Origin: Arthrobacter sp. zg-Y238
Lineage (GTDB): Bacteria; Actinomycetota; Actinomycetes; Actinomycetales; Micrococcaceae
Reading direction: 5' to 3'
DNA: 64,000 bases
Assembly: GCF_024385525.1 (NCBI RefSeq)
Contig: NZ_JANFLU010000001.1
Location: 558,001 to 622,000 of the forward strand
The notes under the pieces are model-generated. The model did no database searches. It saw only the letters and a program-made list of their open reading frames with translations, and was not told the origin of the DNA. Below are positions 49,958-59,132 of the stretch, in pieces. The first letter of the stretch is position 1. The number at the start of each line of letters is the position of its first letter. The position numbers and the translations under genes were made by a program.

Positions 49958-51562
49958 ATGGAGAACCAGGGGCTGGGATCGTGGATACACCGCCGGCGCC
50001 TGAAGTCCGCCGGCCGGACGGCGCTGGTCTTCCAGGGCCGGGGCATCAGCTACACGGAGCTGGACGAGCGGATCAACCGGCTGGCACAGGCACTGCGGGC
50101 AGCCGGTGTGGACCACGGCTCCCGGGTGGCTTTCCTCGGGGATAACCATCCCGCATTCCTGGAGACGTTTTTCGCCGCCGGAACGCTGGGCGCCGTCTTT
50201 GTTCCGTTGAACACCCGCCTGGCGCCGCCCGAGATTCAGTTTGCGCTGCAGGATTCGGGCAGTTCGGTGCTGGTGTACACCGGTGCGCTCACCCGGCTGG
50301 CACAGCTGGGGTCAGCCGGCACCTCGGTGACGGTGCGGCTGGAGGTGGCCGACGGCGCGGCGCAAGCCGGCGGCGCGGCGCAAGCCGGCGGCGCGGCGTC
50401 GGCCGACGGTCCGGCAGCGGCCGAGGAGGGCGGATCGGGCGGAGAAAATGTGTCCGACTTCGACGCCGTGATCGCCGCGGCATCCCCTGACCGGCTGGAC
50501 CTGCCGGTCGGGGGAGACGACGGCGCGATGATCCTCTATACCTCCGGCACCACCGGCCGGCCCAAAGGCGCCCTGCTGTCCCACGCCAACCTGGCCTGGA
50601 ACTGCTACAACGTGCTGGTGGACTATGACGTGTCCGGGACGGAGGTCGCACTGATGATCTCCCCGATGTTCCATGTCGCTTCCCTGGACATGGGCGTCCT
50701 GCCGGTGCTCCTCAAGGGCGGGACGGTGGTGCTGGAAACCAGGTTCGAACCGGGACGCACGCTTGCCGCGATTGAACAGTATGCAGCCACCTACATCAGC
50801 GGCGTTCCCACCACGTACCAGATGCTGTGTGAACATCCGGACTGGGACAAGCGGGACATCAGCTCGCTGACCACCATCACCTGCGGCGGATCCGCGGTGC
50901 CCCTGCGGGTCCTGGAAGCCTATGAAGCCCGCGGCCTGTCCTTCTCCAACGGCTACGGAATGACCGAAACGGCCCCGGGAGCCACGGCGCTTCCGGCCGC
51001 CCGGTCCAGGGAAAAGGCCGGTTCCGCCGGATTGCCGCACTTCTTTACGGACGTTCGGATCACGGGTCCGGACGGCGGGGTGCTCCCGGCGGGTGAGGTG
51101 GGGGAGATCCAGATTTCCGGCCCCAACGTCGTCCGCTCCTATTGGAACCGGCCCGACGCCACTGCGGAAGCCTATGCGGAGGACGACTGGTTCCGGTCAG
51201 GCGACATGGGCTATTTCGACGACGACGGGTACCTGTTCATTTCCGACCGGCTCAAGGACATGATCATTTCCGGCGGGGAAAACATTTATCCGGCCGAGGT
51301 CGAGCAGGTTATCGCGGAGCTGGAGGCCGTGGCAGCCGTTGCCGTGATCGGGGTGCCGGACAGCAGATGGGGTGAAGTTCCCCGCGCGGTCATCAGCCTG
51401 CGGGAGGGATACGCGCTGACGGCCGAAGAAGTGCAGGAACACCTCTTCGGCCGCCTGGCCCGGTACAAGGTGCCGCGCACCGTGACGATGGTGGAGGACT
51501 TTCCCCGGACGGCGAGCGGAAAGATCCGCAAGGCCGAGCTGCGCCGGCAATACCCGGACTGA
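49958..51562 (+). CDS. AMP-dependent acyl-CoA ligase
   Basis: A 534-residue ANL-superfamily ligase. The phosphate loop is LYTSGTTGRPKG, then SNGYGMTETAPGA, SGDMGYFDDDGYLFISDRLKDMIISGGENIYPAEVE, and the catalytic lysine in PRTASGKIRKAEL. A low-complexity insert of about 27 residues near 128-155 contains two GGAAQA repeats and an Ala/Gly-rich stretch, absent from ordinary members. It starts four bases after the binding-protein stop, so it probably activates the carboxylic acid that this protein captures (inference). Confidence 0.88.
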   Translation: MENQGLGSWIHRRRLKSAGRTALVFQGRGISYTELDERINRLAQALRAAGVDHGSRVAFLGDNHPAFLETFFAAGTLGAVFVPLNTRLAPPEIQFALQDSGSSVLVYTGALTRLAQLGSAGTSVTVRLEVADGAAQAGGAAQAGGAASADGPAAAEEGGSGGENVSDFDAVIAAASPDRLDLPVGGDDGAMILYTSGTTGRPKGALLSHANLAWNCYNVLVDYDVSGTEVALMISPMFHVASLDMGVLPVLLKGGTVVLETRFEPGRTLAAIEQYAATYISGVPTTYQMLCEHPDWDKRDISSLTTITCGGSAVPLRVLEAYEARGLSFSNGYGMTETAPGATALPAARSREKAGSAGLPHFFTDVRITGPDGGVLPAGEVGEIQISGPNVVRSYWNRPDATAEAYAEDDWFRSGDMGYFDDDGYLFISDRLKDMIISGGENIYPAEVEQVIAELEAVAAVAVIGVPDSRWGEVPRAVISLREGYALTAEEVQEHLFGRLARYKVPRTVTMVEDFPRTASGKIRKAELRRQYPD

Positions 51563-51579
51563 CTGCAGTACAAATGAAA

Positions 51580-51607
51580 CAGGCGGGGAGCCGATGCTCC
51601 CCGCCTG
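51580..51607. terminator. Terminator between convergent acyl-CoA ligase and ABC permease genes
   Basis: A perfect 12-bp stem (51580-51591 with 51596-51607) has a CGAT loop. T-rich sequence follows on the minus strand, so it works best for the exporter operon. Confidence 0.85.
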
Positions 51608-51630
51608 CCTCTGAGATTCTCCCGCCGGGG

Positions 51631-52860
51631 CTACTGCTCCAGCTTCATGGCCTTGCGCAGCGTCAGCGAGCCTCCGCTCTGCAGCACGGCCCGCCGGTAG
51701 ATCTTCGCGGCAAAGCCCAGCAGGGCGTACGCAGCGGCCAGCGCGATGGCCAGCGAAGCGAAGGTCTGCCAGAGCGGCACCTCCGAGCTGAGCATCCGGA
51801 TAGGCATGGCCACTGAGGAAATCACCGGCACAAACGAGGCGATGACCAGCAGCTGCCCCTTGGCGAACATGCCGGCAAACAGGGCGGCGAAGATGACCGC
51901 CATCACCGGGGTGGAGCTGCTGTTCAGGTCCTCTGAACGGCTGGCCATGGAGCCGAGCATCGCCCAGCCGGCGGCCAGGATCAGGAACCCGATCAGGAAG
52001 AAGACCAGGAACCAGCCCGAGATCGGAATGATGGATCCCACCATGTCCGCGGTACCGGTGAGGTTCAGCGCCAGGAGGGCCGCTCCGCCGTAGAGTGCCA
52101 GCTGCACCACGGCCAGGACGGTGTTGCCGATCACCTTGCCGTAGAGGAGCTGGCGGATGGGGATGGCGGTGGCGAGGATTTCCACCACCCGGTTCTGCTT
52201 TTCCTCCAGCACGGAGGTTGCGATCGCCAGGCCGAAGATGATCGTGGCCATGTAGAAGAGGAAGCTGAACGCGAAGCCGACGGCGGCCGCGATTCCGGCC
52301 TGCTCGGCGTCGCCTTCCAGCAGCGCTTCTTCGAGCTCGCTGCCGGCGGTCAGCTCCGCTGCGGTGGTGCCGGCCGCAGCGGCGTTGGCACTGATGACGT
52401 AGCTGGTCAGGGCCTCGGAGACAGGTCCGCGGATCCCGGAACCGATTTCGTCCTTCCCGGTCAGGGTCCAGCTGCCGTCATCGTCCTGAATCAGGGCCGC
52501 GTCGGCTTCTTCATCGCGGACCAGCTGCAGGGCGGCTTCGGGGGAGTCTGCCGTTACGGCTTCGAAGGTGGTGTTCCCGTCTCCCTCCTGGCCGGCGGCA
52601 TCGGCGGCAGTGATGATCTCCGTGGCGGCGGTATCTGCCACAGCCACGGTATGGTCCGAGCCGCGGGATGACATATAGGCGTTGAACAGGATCGTGCCCA
52701 CGATGAGGACCAGGGTCGCGACTGTGGACAGCAGATAGGTGCGGTCACGCATTTTGACCATGACTTCGCGCAGCGTCACGATTGCCCAGGCCGGCGTGGT
52801 ATCCGGGGCATCGGGTGCCTGCCCGGGTTTGGCTACGGGAGTGCGGGTTTCGGTGCTCAT
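51631..52860 (-). CDS. ABC-2 type exporter permease (NatB-like)
   Basis: A 409-residue membrane protein. The first membrane helix (about 42-60) is followed by a large extracytoplasmic domain of about 140 residues. Five further helices lie in the C-terminal half, starting at AGIAAAVGFAFSFLFYMATIIFGLAIATSV with the typical EEKQNRVVEILATAI amphipathic stretch of ABC-2 permeases such as NatB. It forms an export pair with the ATPase encoded upstream (four-base overlap). The exported substrate (sodium, drug or peptide) is open. Confidence 0.87.
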   Translation of the reverse strand: MSTETRTPVAKPGQAPDAPDTTPAWAIVTLREVMVKMRDRTYLLSTVATLVLIVGTILFNAYMSSRGSDHTVAVADTAATEIITAADAAGQEGDGNTTFEAVTADSPEAALQLVRDEEADAALIQDDDGSWTLTGKDEIGSGIRGPVSEALTSYVISANAAAAGTTAAELTAGSELEEALLEGDAEQAGIAAAVGFAFSFLFYMATIIFGLAIATSVLEEKQNRVVEILATAIPIRQLLYGKVIGNTVLAVVQLALYGGAALLALNLTGTADMVGSIIPISGWFLVFFLIGFLILAAGWAMLGSMASRSEDLNSSSTPVMAVIFAALFAGMFAKGQLLVIASFVPVISSVAMPIRMLSSEVPLWQTFASLAIALAAAYALLGFAAKIYRRAVLQSGGSLTLRKAMKLEQ

Positions 52861-53738
52861 GCTGTCACCTCACGGTAGATGTCGCTCAGGGACGGGCGGA
52901 TGGGGGCGAATTCCTGCACCGTGCCGCGGGAGAGGGCGGCGGCCAGGGTGCGCTGGGCGTGCGCGTCGTCGTCGAACTCCACGAGTGCGGAGGGACCGGC
53001 GACGTCGATGACGGTGAGTCCGGTTTCCTCGCGCAGCCAGCCGGCGTCGGGGGAGACCGTGATGCGGTGGCGGCGGGGTGCCGTGGCACGAAGTTCGTCG
53101 CCGCTGCCGGCAGCCATGAGGCGCCCGCCTTGCAGGACCACCAGGTTGTCGCAGAGCCGGTCCACCAGGTCCAGCTGGTGGCTGGAGAACAGTACCGGGA
53201 CACCGGCGGCGGTCCGTTCGCGCAGCAGCTCCACCATGGAGTCGACGGCGATCGGGTCCAGGCCGGAGAACGGCTCGTCCAGGATCAGGGCGGTGGGACG
53301 GTGCAGCAGTGAGGCGGCGATCTGCACGCGCTGCTGGTTGCCCAGGGAGAGCGATTCGAGCTTGTCCTTGCTCCGGTCGGCCAGATTAAACCGGTCCAGC
53401 AGTTCCATTGCCTCGCGCCGGGCCGAGGACTGGCTCATCCGGTGCAGCTGGCCGAGGTAGACCAGCTGGTCGATGATGGGCTGCTTGGGGTAGAGGCCGC
53501 GCTCTTCGGGCATGTATCCGAATTGTGCGCGCTGCGCGGCGGTCACGGGGGCCCCGTCCAGCAGCACATCGCCGGCCGTGGCGGTCAGGACGCCCATGAT
53601 CATGCGCATGGTGGTGGTTTTACCGGCGCCGTTCGCGCCGACGAAGCCGGTCATGCGGCCGGACGGAATGTCGAACGTGACGTCGTCGACGGCGGTTTTG
53701 TCCCCGAAGCGTCGGGTGAGATTGCGGACCTGCAGCAT
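52857..53738 (-). CDS. ABC exporter ATP-binding protein (NatA-like)
   Basis: A 293-residue ATPase. Walker A is GANGAGKTT (34-42), the signature is LSLGNQQRVQIAASL, Walker B is ALILDEPFSGLDP and the H-loop is LFSSHQLD. The C-terminal DUF4162-like part (about 215-290) is typical of ABC-2 exporter ATPases. A 107-base gap separates it from the response-regulator gene, which probably controls it. Confidence 0.92.
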   Translation of the reverse strand: MLQVRNLTRRFGDKTAVDDVTFDIPSGRMTGFVGANGAGKTTTMRMIMGVLTATAGDVLLDGAPVTAAQRAQFGYMPEERGLYPKQPIIDQLVYLGQLHRMSQSSARREAMELLDRFNLADRSKDKLESLSLGNQQRVQIAASLLHRPTALILDEPFSGLDPIAVDSMVELLRERTAAGVPVLFSSHQLDLVDRLCDNLVVLQGGRLMAAGSGDELRATAPRRHRITVSPDAGWLREETGLTVIDVAGPSALVEFDDDAHAQRTLAAALSRGTVQEFAPIRPSLSDIYREVTA

Positions 53739-53845
53739 GTGCTGCTCCTTCCCCGGAAGAAGCCGGGCCTAGTGATGAACTTCTGCTTCGAGCTTAGGCA
53801 GAAGAGCAGCACGGCGGATCGGCCGCGGGATGGAACCTGCCCGGG

Positions 53846-54601
53846 TCAGCCGGAGGTCGGTTTGTCCCCCGGGAGGATGAGGCCGGACTCGTAGGCGAAC
53901 ACCACTGCCTGCACCCGGTCCCGGACCTGGATCTTGCCCAGCAGGTTGGAGACATGGGTCTTGACGGTCGCCTCGGCTACGAACATCCCCGCCGCGATCT
54001 CGGCGTTGCTCCGGCCCGCGGCAACGTTCACGAGCACTTCGCGCTCGCGGGAAGTCAGCGAGTCCAGCAGTTTCTGCTGCTGAGCGGACCCCGACGGCGG
54101 ACGGGTCCCGACGGCGGCGGGGGTGGCGGTTGGGCGGCCGTTTGGGTGGGCAGCCGCGCCGGCAGCCTCTGCGTGCAGCTGCCGGGCAAAGCGTTCGATG
54201 ACCCGCACCGTCATTTCCGGTGCCAGCAGGGCGTGGCCGCCGGCGACGGCGTGGACCGCTGCCACCAGGTCGTCCGGGTCGGAGTTCTTCAGCAGGAAGC
54301 CGCTGGCGCCGGCGCTGATGGCATCAAAAAGGTAGTCGTCTCGTTCAAAGGTGGTGAGGATGATGACCTTCGCGGTGCCGGCCCGCACCACCTGCTCGGT
54401 GGCCCGGATCCCGTCCAGGACCGGCATCTGCACGTCCATGAGGATGATGTCCACGGGGTGTGCGGCGGCAAAGTCCACGGCTTCGGCGCCGTTGGCGGCC
54501 TGGCCCACCACCTCGATTTCGTCCTCCACTGAGAGCATCATGGCAAAGCCCGCCCGCAGCAGGGCCTGGTCATCAGCCAGCAGGACGCGGATCGGTTCCA
54601 T
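53846..54601 (-). CDS. NarL/LuxR family response regulator
   Basis: A 251-residue regulator. The receiver domain has the acidic pair Asp10-Asp11, the phospho-acceptor Asp56 in ILMDVQMPVLDG and the conserved lysine in FLLKNSDP. The C-terminal LuxR helix-turn-helix is LTSREREVLVNVAAGRSNAEIAAGMFVAEATVKTHVSNL. Between them lies an unusually long, Ala/Pro/Gly-rich linker of about 40 residues (around 145-185). It is paired with the histidine kinase 71 bases upstream. Confidence 0.93.
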   Translation of the reverse strand: MEPIRVLLADDQALLRAGFAMMLSVEDEIEVVGQAANGAEAVDFAAAHPVDIILMDVQMPVLDGIRATEQVVRAGTAKVIILTTFERDDYLFDAISAGASGFLLKNSDPDDLVAAVHAVAGGHALLAPEMTVRVIERFARQLHAEAAGAAAHPNGRPTATPAAVGTRPPSGSAQQQKLLDSLTSREREVLVNVAAGRSNAEIAAGMFVAEATVKTHVSNLLGKIQVRDRVQAVVFAYESGLILPGDKPTSG

Positions 54602-54672
54602 TACTTACGCTTCTCCCTTTCGAAGGAGTTCTGCCGGCCGCAGTATGCGGCCTTCGGCAACCACGGTAACGG

Positions 54673-56076
54673 TCAGTGCAGCGGAAACCGGACCCGGACG
54701 CGCCAGCCGCCGCCGGAACGCGGTCCGATTTCGGTGATGCCGCCGTGCAGGTCGGCCCGTTCCCGGATACCGCGGATGCCGAAGCCGGAACCGGCGGTGC
54801 TGCCGGTGCGCGGCCTGCCGTTGTCCACGGTCTCCACCTCCACCCAGCTGTTGCCGGTCCCCGTGGTGCCCGTGCGGAGTGCGACGACGGCGGAGCCTGC
54901 GGTGGAGTGCCGGCGGACGTTGGCGAGGGACTCCTGGACGGTTCGGTAAATCGAGAGGCCCAGCGGTGCGGGGACCCGGTCCAGCGAGCCGGGCACGTCT
55001 TCGGACCGGTGGTAGGACACGGACAGGCCCAGTTGCCCGTGCTCTGCCACCAGTGCCGGGAGGTCCGCGAGGCCGGGCTCGGGGGTTCGCCGCGCACCGC
55101 CGTCGGACTCCGATCCCGGTTCCTCGCCCGCGCGGAGTACGCCCAGCAGGGAACGCATCTGTTCCACTGCTTCGCGGGAGGATGCCTCGATGGTCTGCAG
55201 GGCGCCCGCGGTGGCCTCGGGTTTCTTCTCCAGCACCCGCCGGGCTGCGCCGGCCTGGACACCGATCACCGCGATGTGGTGCGCGACGACGTCGTGCAGT
55301 TCCCGGGCGATGCGCAGCCGCTCATCCAGCACCGCCTGCCGGGCCAGTTCCGTCGCCTGTATTTCCAGCTGGGCGGACTGTTTGACCAGCAGCTCGCGCT
55401 GGTGCGCGCTGCGCCAGGCGCTCATGCCGAACATAATGGCTCCGCCGAAGAAAGCGGCGTTGATGGCGAAGTTGTAGAGCGCCAGGGATGCCAGCGGCGG
55501 CAGGAAACCGCGGTAGGTGTCATCGCCCTCCATGACCCGTTCCAGCATGCCGTCATAGGCGGAGGAGACGGTGAAGGCAAGGATAATCCACAGTGCCATC
55601 ACGGCAATGACCACGGTGGTGCCGAGCCAGAGCATCCTGCGGTCCTTCGCCCAGGCCACGGCGGTGTAGAGCGACGCAAAATAGGCAGCCTGGAAGCTCG
55701 TCTGCGTGGCAACCATGGGCACCAGCAGTCCCAGGCCCAGGAACGCGGCGCTGCAGACCAGCATCACGGCCACCGGGTAACGGCGGCGCACCGCCAAGGG
55801 CAGGATGATCAGGGCCAGCGCCAGATGCTGGAGCCAGATGGGCCGGGTTTCCCCGGCGAGGGCACCGATTCCGCGGCTCACCTCCATAACGAGAGCGGAG
55901 ACCAGCAACACGACCAGGGTTCCGATGACGTCGTGGCGCTGCTGCGCGACGGTAGGCCCCGGGCGTTCCCAGTCCTCCCCGGTTCGCCAGGGGAGGCGGG
56001 CGAGCCAGCCGGGCCGGGTCCGTGCGTGCTGTTCCGACCCGGCGTCGGCCGTGTCGAAGGCCATGGTCTCGATCAT
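54673..56076 (-). CDS. Sensor histidine kinase (HisKA_3 type)
   Basis: A 467-residue NarX-like membrane kinase. About five hydrophobic segments lie between residues 45 and 225. A cytoplasmic coiled-coil leads into the dimerisation domain with the phospho-acceptor histidine in IARELHDVVAHHIAVIGVQ. A HATPase domain follows, with the G-box GSGFGIRGIRERADLHGG. There is no separate extracellular sensor domain, so it probably senses the membrane or an exporter substrate. It is followed by the response regulator and the exporter genes, a layout typical of drug or antimicrobial-stress detoxification modules. Confidence 0.9.
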   Translation of the reverse strand: MIETMAFDTADAGSEQHARTRPGWLARLPWRTGEDWERPGPTVAQQRHDVIGTLVVLLVSALVMEVSRGIGALAGETRPIWLQHLALALIILPLAVRRRYPVAVMLVCSAAFLGLGLLVPMVATQTSFQAAYFASLYTAVAWAKDRRMLWLGTTVVIAVMALWIILAFTVSSAYDGMLERVMEGDDTYRGFLPPLASLALYNFAINAAFFGGAIMFGMSAWRSAHQRELLVKQSAQLEIQATELARQAVLDERLRIARELHDVVAHHIAVIGVQAGAARRVLEKKPEATAGALQTIEASSREAVEQMRSLLGVLRAGEEPGSESDGGARRTPEPGLADLPALVAEHGQLGLSVSYHRSEDVPGSLDRVPAPLGLSIYRTVQESLANVRRHSTAGSAVVALRTGTTGTGNSWVEVETVDNGRPRTGSTAGSGFGIRGIRERADLHGGITEIGPRSGGGWRVRVRFPLH

Positions 56077-56225
56077 GGTGCCCAGTCTAGGAGTTGCACC
56101 GCCGGCGGGGGCTCCGCCGCAGGGATGAACGACGTGCGGCGGATCCAGTGGGCAGGTCTCTCGGTGACCTGCGCGGTCGAACCGGTTACGCGGATTCTCT
56201 GCATTGGAACCGTACTACCGGCTGC

Positions 56226-56867
56226 TCATGGGGTGGAGACTGCGCCGGAACCGTCTGCCTTTTCGGCGTTGTGGTCATAGTGCTGGCTGAAGGAACCGTA
56301 CTCCGGGTCCAGGCTGGAGCGGATCATCTGGTGGTCATCGGGGTTTTCCACGCAGGGCGACGTGATGACCAGCTCCACAAAACGCCTTCCGTCACGGGCG
56401 GCGTGATCGTATCGAGCGGTAAGGGACAGCTCATCCTTGTGGAAGCTGACCTCGTAGACCACCCCGTTATTGTTCTCCTCGTTCCGCACCTCATCATCCA
56501 GTGCCCAGCCGTCCTCCTGCAAATAGGCCTTTAGCGCGTCCATTGATCCCTGGGCGGACGGGTGATCAGCGTACCTGCCGTCCACCGATGCCATGGTTCG
56601 AGTGAGGGTGTTCCAATTGTCATCGTGCGTGAGGTCCAGACAGGATTCTTCTTTCGCGTCGCTGATCCGCAGGGGCGACCCTTCGCCGGCCGCCTCGAGG
56701 AGGTTGGGCAGGAGGGGGTCCAAGCCGGGCAGCACGGCAGCCGCGGGGCGGGCGGACGGCGAGGCGGATTCGGCGGTGCCCGGCGACAGCGCGGGGGCGC
56801 ATGCTCCGAGGGCAGCAACCGGCAGCACGATAAGGCACATGAGGAGGGAGCGACGCATTGTCCTCAC
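56226..56867 (-). CDS. Hypothetical lipoprotein of the DUF1023 operon
   Basis: A 213-residue predicted lipoprotein with lipobox AALGAC. The body includes two cysteines (in ESCLDL and SPCVEN) that may form a disulfide, and no family is recognised. The GTG at 56867 overlaps the stop of the DUF1023 gene by four bases (GTGA), which suggests coupled translation. An ATG three codons later (56858) also has a GAGG four bases upstream and is equally plausible. It is the last gene of the three-gene operon. Confidence 0.72.
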   Translation of the reverse strand: MRTMRRSLLMCLIVLPVAALGACAPALSPGTAESASPSARPAAAVLPGLDPLLPNLLEAAGEGSPLRISDAKEESCLDLTHDDNWNTLTRTMASVDGRYADHPSAQGSMDALKAYLQEDGWALDDEVRNEENNNGVVYEVSFHKDELSLTARYDHAARDGRRFVELVITSPCVENPDDHQMIRSSLDPEYGSFSQHYDHNAEKADGSGAVSTP

Positions 56868-58765
56868 TTCCCGGAACCTGGAATTGAGTGCATCCGGTGC
56901 CCCTTGTAAGCCTCCGGGGTTTCCTCCAGCGGATTACTCAACACGACACCCCCTTCAGTGATGAGGTAGTTGTCCGGTCCATAAGGTACGAAGGGATAAA
57001 GTTCCTGCCCGTAAATCACGCCCCGCATGTTCCTCATCGCCGTAGAGTCCTTACGGAAGTATTCCGTGTGCCCGCTCACCACTTCTCCGCCGTCGTCGTG
57101 ATTGATGAAACCTGATTCCAGACGTGTCACGCCCATATCGTTGGGATCAGCGCCCTGGAATATCCCGCCGCCCCACAGGGCCAAGTTGATCGGATCATCC
57201 CGGGACTGGATCCAGTATCGGTTTGCGTCCGGGGTGGTCGTGTTTTCGACGCTGCTAACCCCTTCACCCACTCCCGAAGGTGCCAGATAAATTACGTTGT
57301 CGATATCCAGGCCCATCCGTTCCGCCGTGCCCAACATAGCCGCTCCGGCGCTGTAACCGATGCCTGTGGTGGATGCGTCTGACGGCAGTTCAAGGTCCAG
57401 TGCCGCGTCGAAGGCGGCCAGTTTTCGTCCGCCCTCCGTGTTGTAGTAACCCGTGGCGTTGCTGCCTATCTTGTCGGGAAGGTCTGCGCCCTGCCAGTAG
57501 AAGGAGAGATCGTCTGCTCCTGCCCCGGCCGTGAGGTCCGCCAGCTTGCCGGTGTAATCCCCCACGCTGGCCAGATCGGCCTCCGTCCCGGGGACCAGCA
57601 AGGTGCTGGTCCTGGTGCGGGGCGAGGGGGTCCCGTTCATGGTGACTATGCTCCCATCCGCCTCAATGTTGACCATCACCGTCTGCAGGTCGTTGTTGAT
57701 GACGTGGTCGAGGCCCTGCTTCTTTTTGGTAAGCGACTCCCGGATCTCCTGGCCCCTTTTACTCCCGTCGCCCTCGCCCAGAGCCGCCAGCTGCCGGGTA
57801 AGTTCTTCGCGGTAGCCGGCCGCCGTCACCGTGTTTGCACGGGCCCGCTGGGCCATGGGCACACCGTTGAGGTTTCCGAAGACAGCCGGATACAGCAGGA
57901 GAAGCCGCTTCTGATCATCCTCCGAGAGCAGTCCCCAGGCCTCGTTGATCTTCCTGATGCCTTCGGCGGCCAGATCGGCGGGCAGATCAGGTGTCCCCCG
58001 GGGGCGGTCATACATGGTGTTCATGACCTCCAGCATCGCTGCCTCGGCAGACCCCGGAGGCGGTGGTTCGGGAAGTTTATTGTTCGAGAGCAGCAGGGCT
58101 GCTTCGGGATTCACCTTTGCCCACTCGCGCAGTTCCTCTTCGTTCAGATCGATGAGCGAGGCGGCCACGGCCGCGGGATCCAATTCCCCGAAATCGTCCA
58201 GGGTGGAGGTCAAGCCGATCCAGTCGGGGGAGGGAAGCACCGGGCCGCCCAGGGCAGCAAGCACCGGCAGGGTATCCCCTGTTCCGCCGGATATCAGAGA
58301 CAAATCCGAGACGGCGGTTTCCACAGTCTGGGACCAGTTGCGCTGCAGGCTCAGAACCCGTTCGTTGAGCTCCGAGACTTCACGGTTCAGCGCGTCCTGC
58401 GCTTCATCATCACCGGGAATATCGGAGGACGCGGTTCTGCTGAGCAGCCCGGTCCGCTCCGTCTTGAGGGTTTCGGCCTCCTGCTGCAGCGGCTTACCGG
58501 TTACGGCGAAGTCCTCGAGTACGGCTGCGGCGGAAGAGAGCGCAACTGCCCAGTCAACGGCAGGGTCGCGCAGGTCCGTGAGCGCAGCGTAGACCCGGTC
58601 CTGTGTGTGACTTTCCTTGTAGGCCTGCTGCAGCCCATCCCATGCAGCGGAGGCAGCATCAAGTTGACTGATTGCAGAAGAAGCCTTGTCCCGCATGACG
58701 GCAGCCGCCTCGCCCAGTTTCTCCCACGGTACGTCGATGTCCGGAATGCTTTCTATGACGGCCAT
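56864..58765 (-). CDS. DUF1023 alpha/beta hydrolase with WXG-like N-terminal region
   Basis: A 633-residue protein. The helical N-terminal 160 residues, with AAWDGLQQAYK at about 40-50, look like WXG100/ESX-substrate regions. The C-terminal alpha/beta hydrolase (about 385-600) has the nucleophile Ser472 in IGYSAGAAML, the probable acid in QSRDDPI and the histidine His566 in VVSGHTEYF. This is the DUF1023 family, found next to type VII secretion-type small proteins in actinobacteria, with unknown substrate. The gene starts four bases after the small upstream gene, so they form one operon. Confidence 0.82.
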   Translation of the reverse strand: MAVIESIPDIDVPWEKLGEAAAVMRDKASSAISQLDAASAAWDGLQQAYKESHTQDRVYAALTDLRDPAVDWAVALSSAAAVLEDFAVTGKPLQQEAETLKTERTGLLSRTASSDIPGDDEAQDALNREVSELNERVLSLQRNWSQTVETAVSDLSLISGGTGDTLPVLAALGGPVLPSPDWIGLTSTLDDFGELDPAAVAASLIDLNEEELREWAKVNPEAALLLSNNKLPEPPPPGSAEAAMLEVMNTMYDRPRGTPDLPADLAAEGIRKINEAWGLLSEDDQKRLLLLYPAVFGNLNGVPMAQRARANTVTAAGYREELTRQLAALGEGDGSKRGQEIRESLTKKKQGLDHVINNDLQTVMVNIEADGSIVTMNGTPSPRTRTSTLLVPGTEADLASVGDYTGKLADLTAGAGADDLSFYWQGADLPDKIGSNATGYYNTEGGRKLAAFDAALDLELPSDASTTGIGYSAGAAMLGTAERMGLDIDNVIYLAPSGVGEGVSSVENTTTPDANRYWIQSRDDPINLALWGGGIFQGADPNDMGVTRLESGFINHDDGGEVVSGHTEYFRKDSTAMRNMRGVIYGQELYPFVPYGPDNYLITEGGVVLSNPLEETPEAYKGHRMHSIPGSGK

Positions 58766-58769
58766 GGCG

Positions 58770-59132
58770 CTAGTCCAGCGGGGTCAGCGGTTGGGGGCGG
58801 AAAAGCGGGGGAACATAGCCGGTGTCTACCCGCGTCATGATGCTGTGGGCGTTGTAGTGCATCTCATCGTCTCCGGCCAGGAATGCCTGGGTAGCCACGG
58901 CAACTGTCTCTGCCTTCCGGAAGACCAGGCTGGATATCCTCTGGCCCACGTCGGCGCGCGGAGTCCAGAACGAGGTAAAGGCTTCCGCCACTTCCGTTGC
59001 GGTACCGAACTGGCCAGCGGTGTCATCCCCGCCGGTTTTGGCTGCGTTGACGGCGTCGTGGAGCGCCGTGCCCTCCGTGGCCACAGCCATCAGTATGGCC
59101 TGCAACGACGGAACATCTATGTCGTAAGACAT
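58770..59132 (-). CDS. Small WXG-like protein, possibly DUF6507 family
   Basis: A 120-residue, mostly helical protein (YDIDVPSLQAILMAVATEGTALHDAVNAA, then AFTSFWTPRADVGQRISS and AFLAGDDEMHYNA). The size, helix pattern and position four bases before a DUF1023 gene fit small ESX-associated proteins; DUF6507 is my best guess. No WXG motif is present in full (SFWTP is the nearest). Promoter-like A/T-rich sequence (TATAGT on the minus strand near 59164) lies upstream. Confidence 0.6.
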   Translation of the reverse strand: MSYDIDVPSLQAILMAVATEGTALHDAVNAAKTGGDDTAGQFGTATEVAEAFTSFWTPRADVGQRISSLVFRKAETVAVATQAFLAGDDEMHYNAHSIMTRVDTGYVPPLFRPQPLTPLD

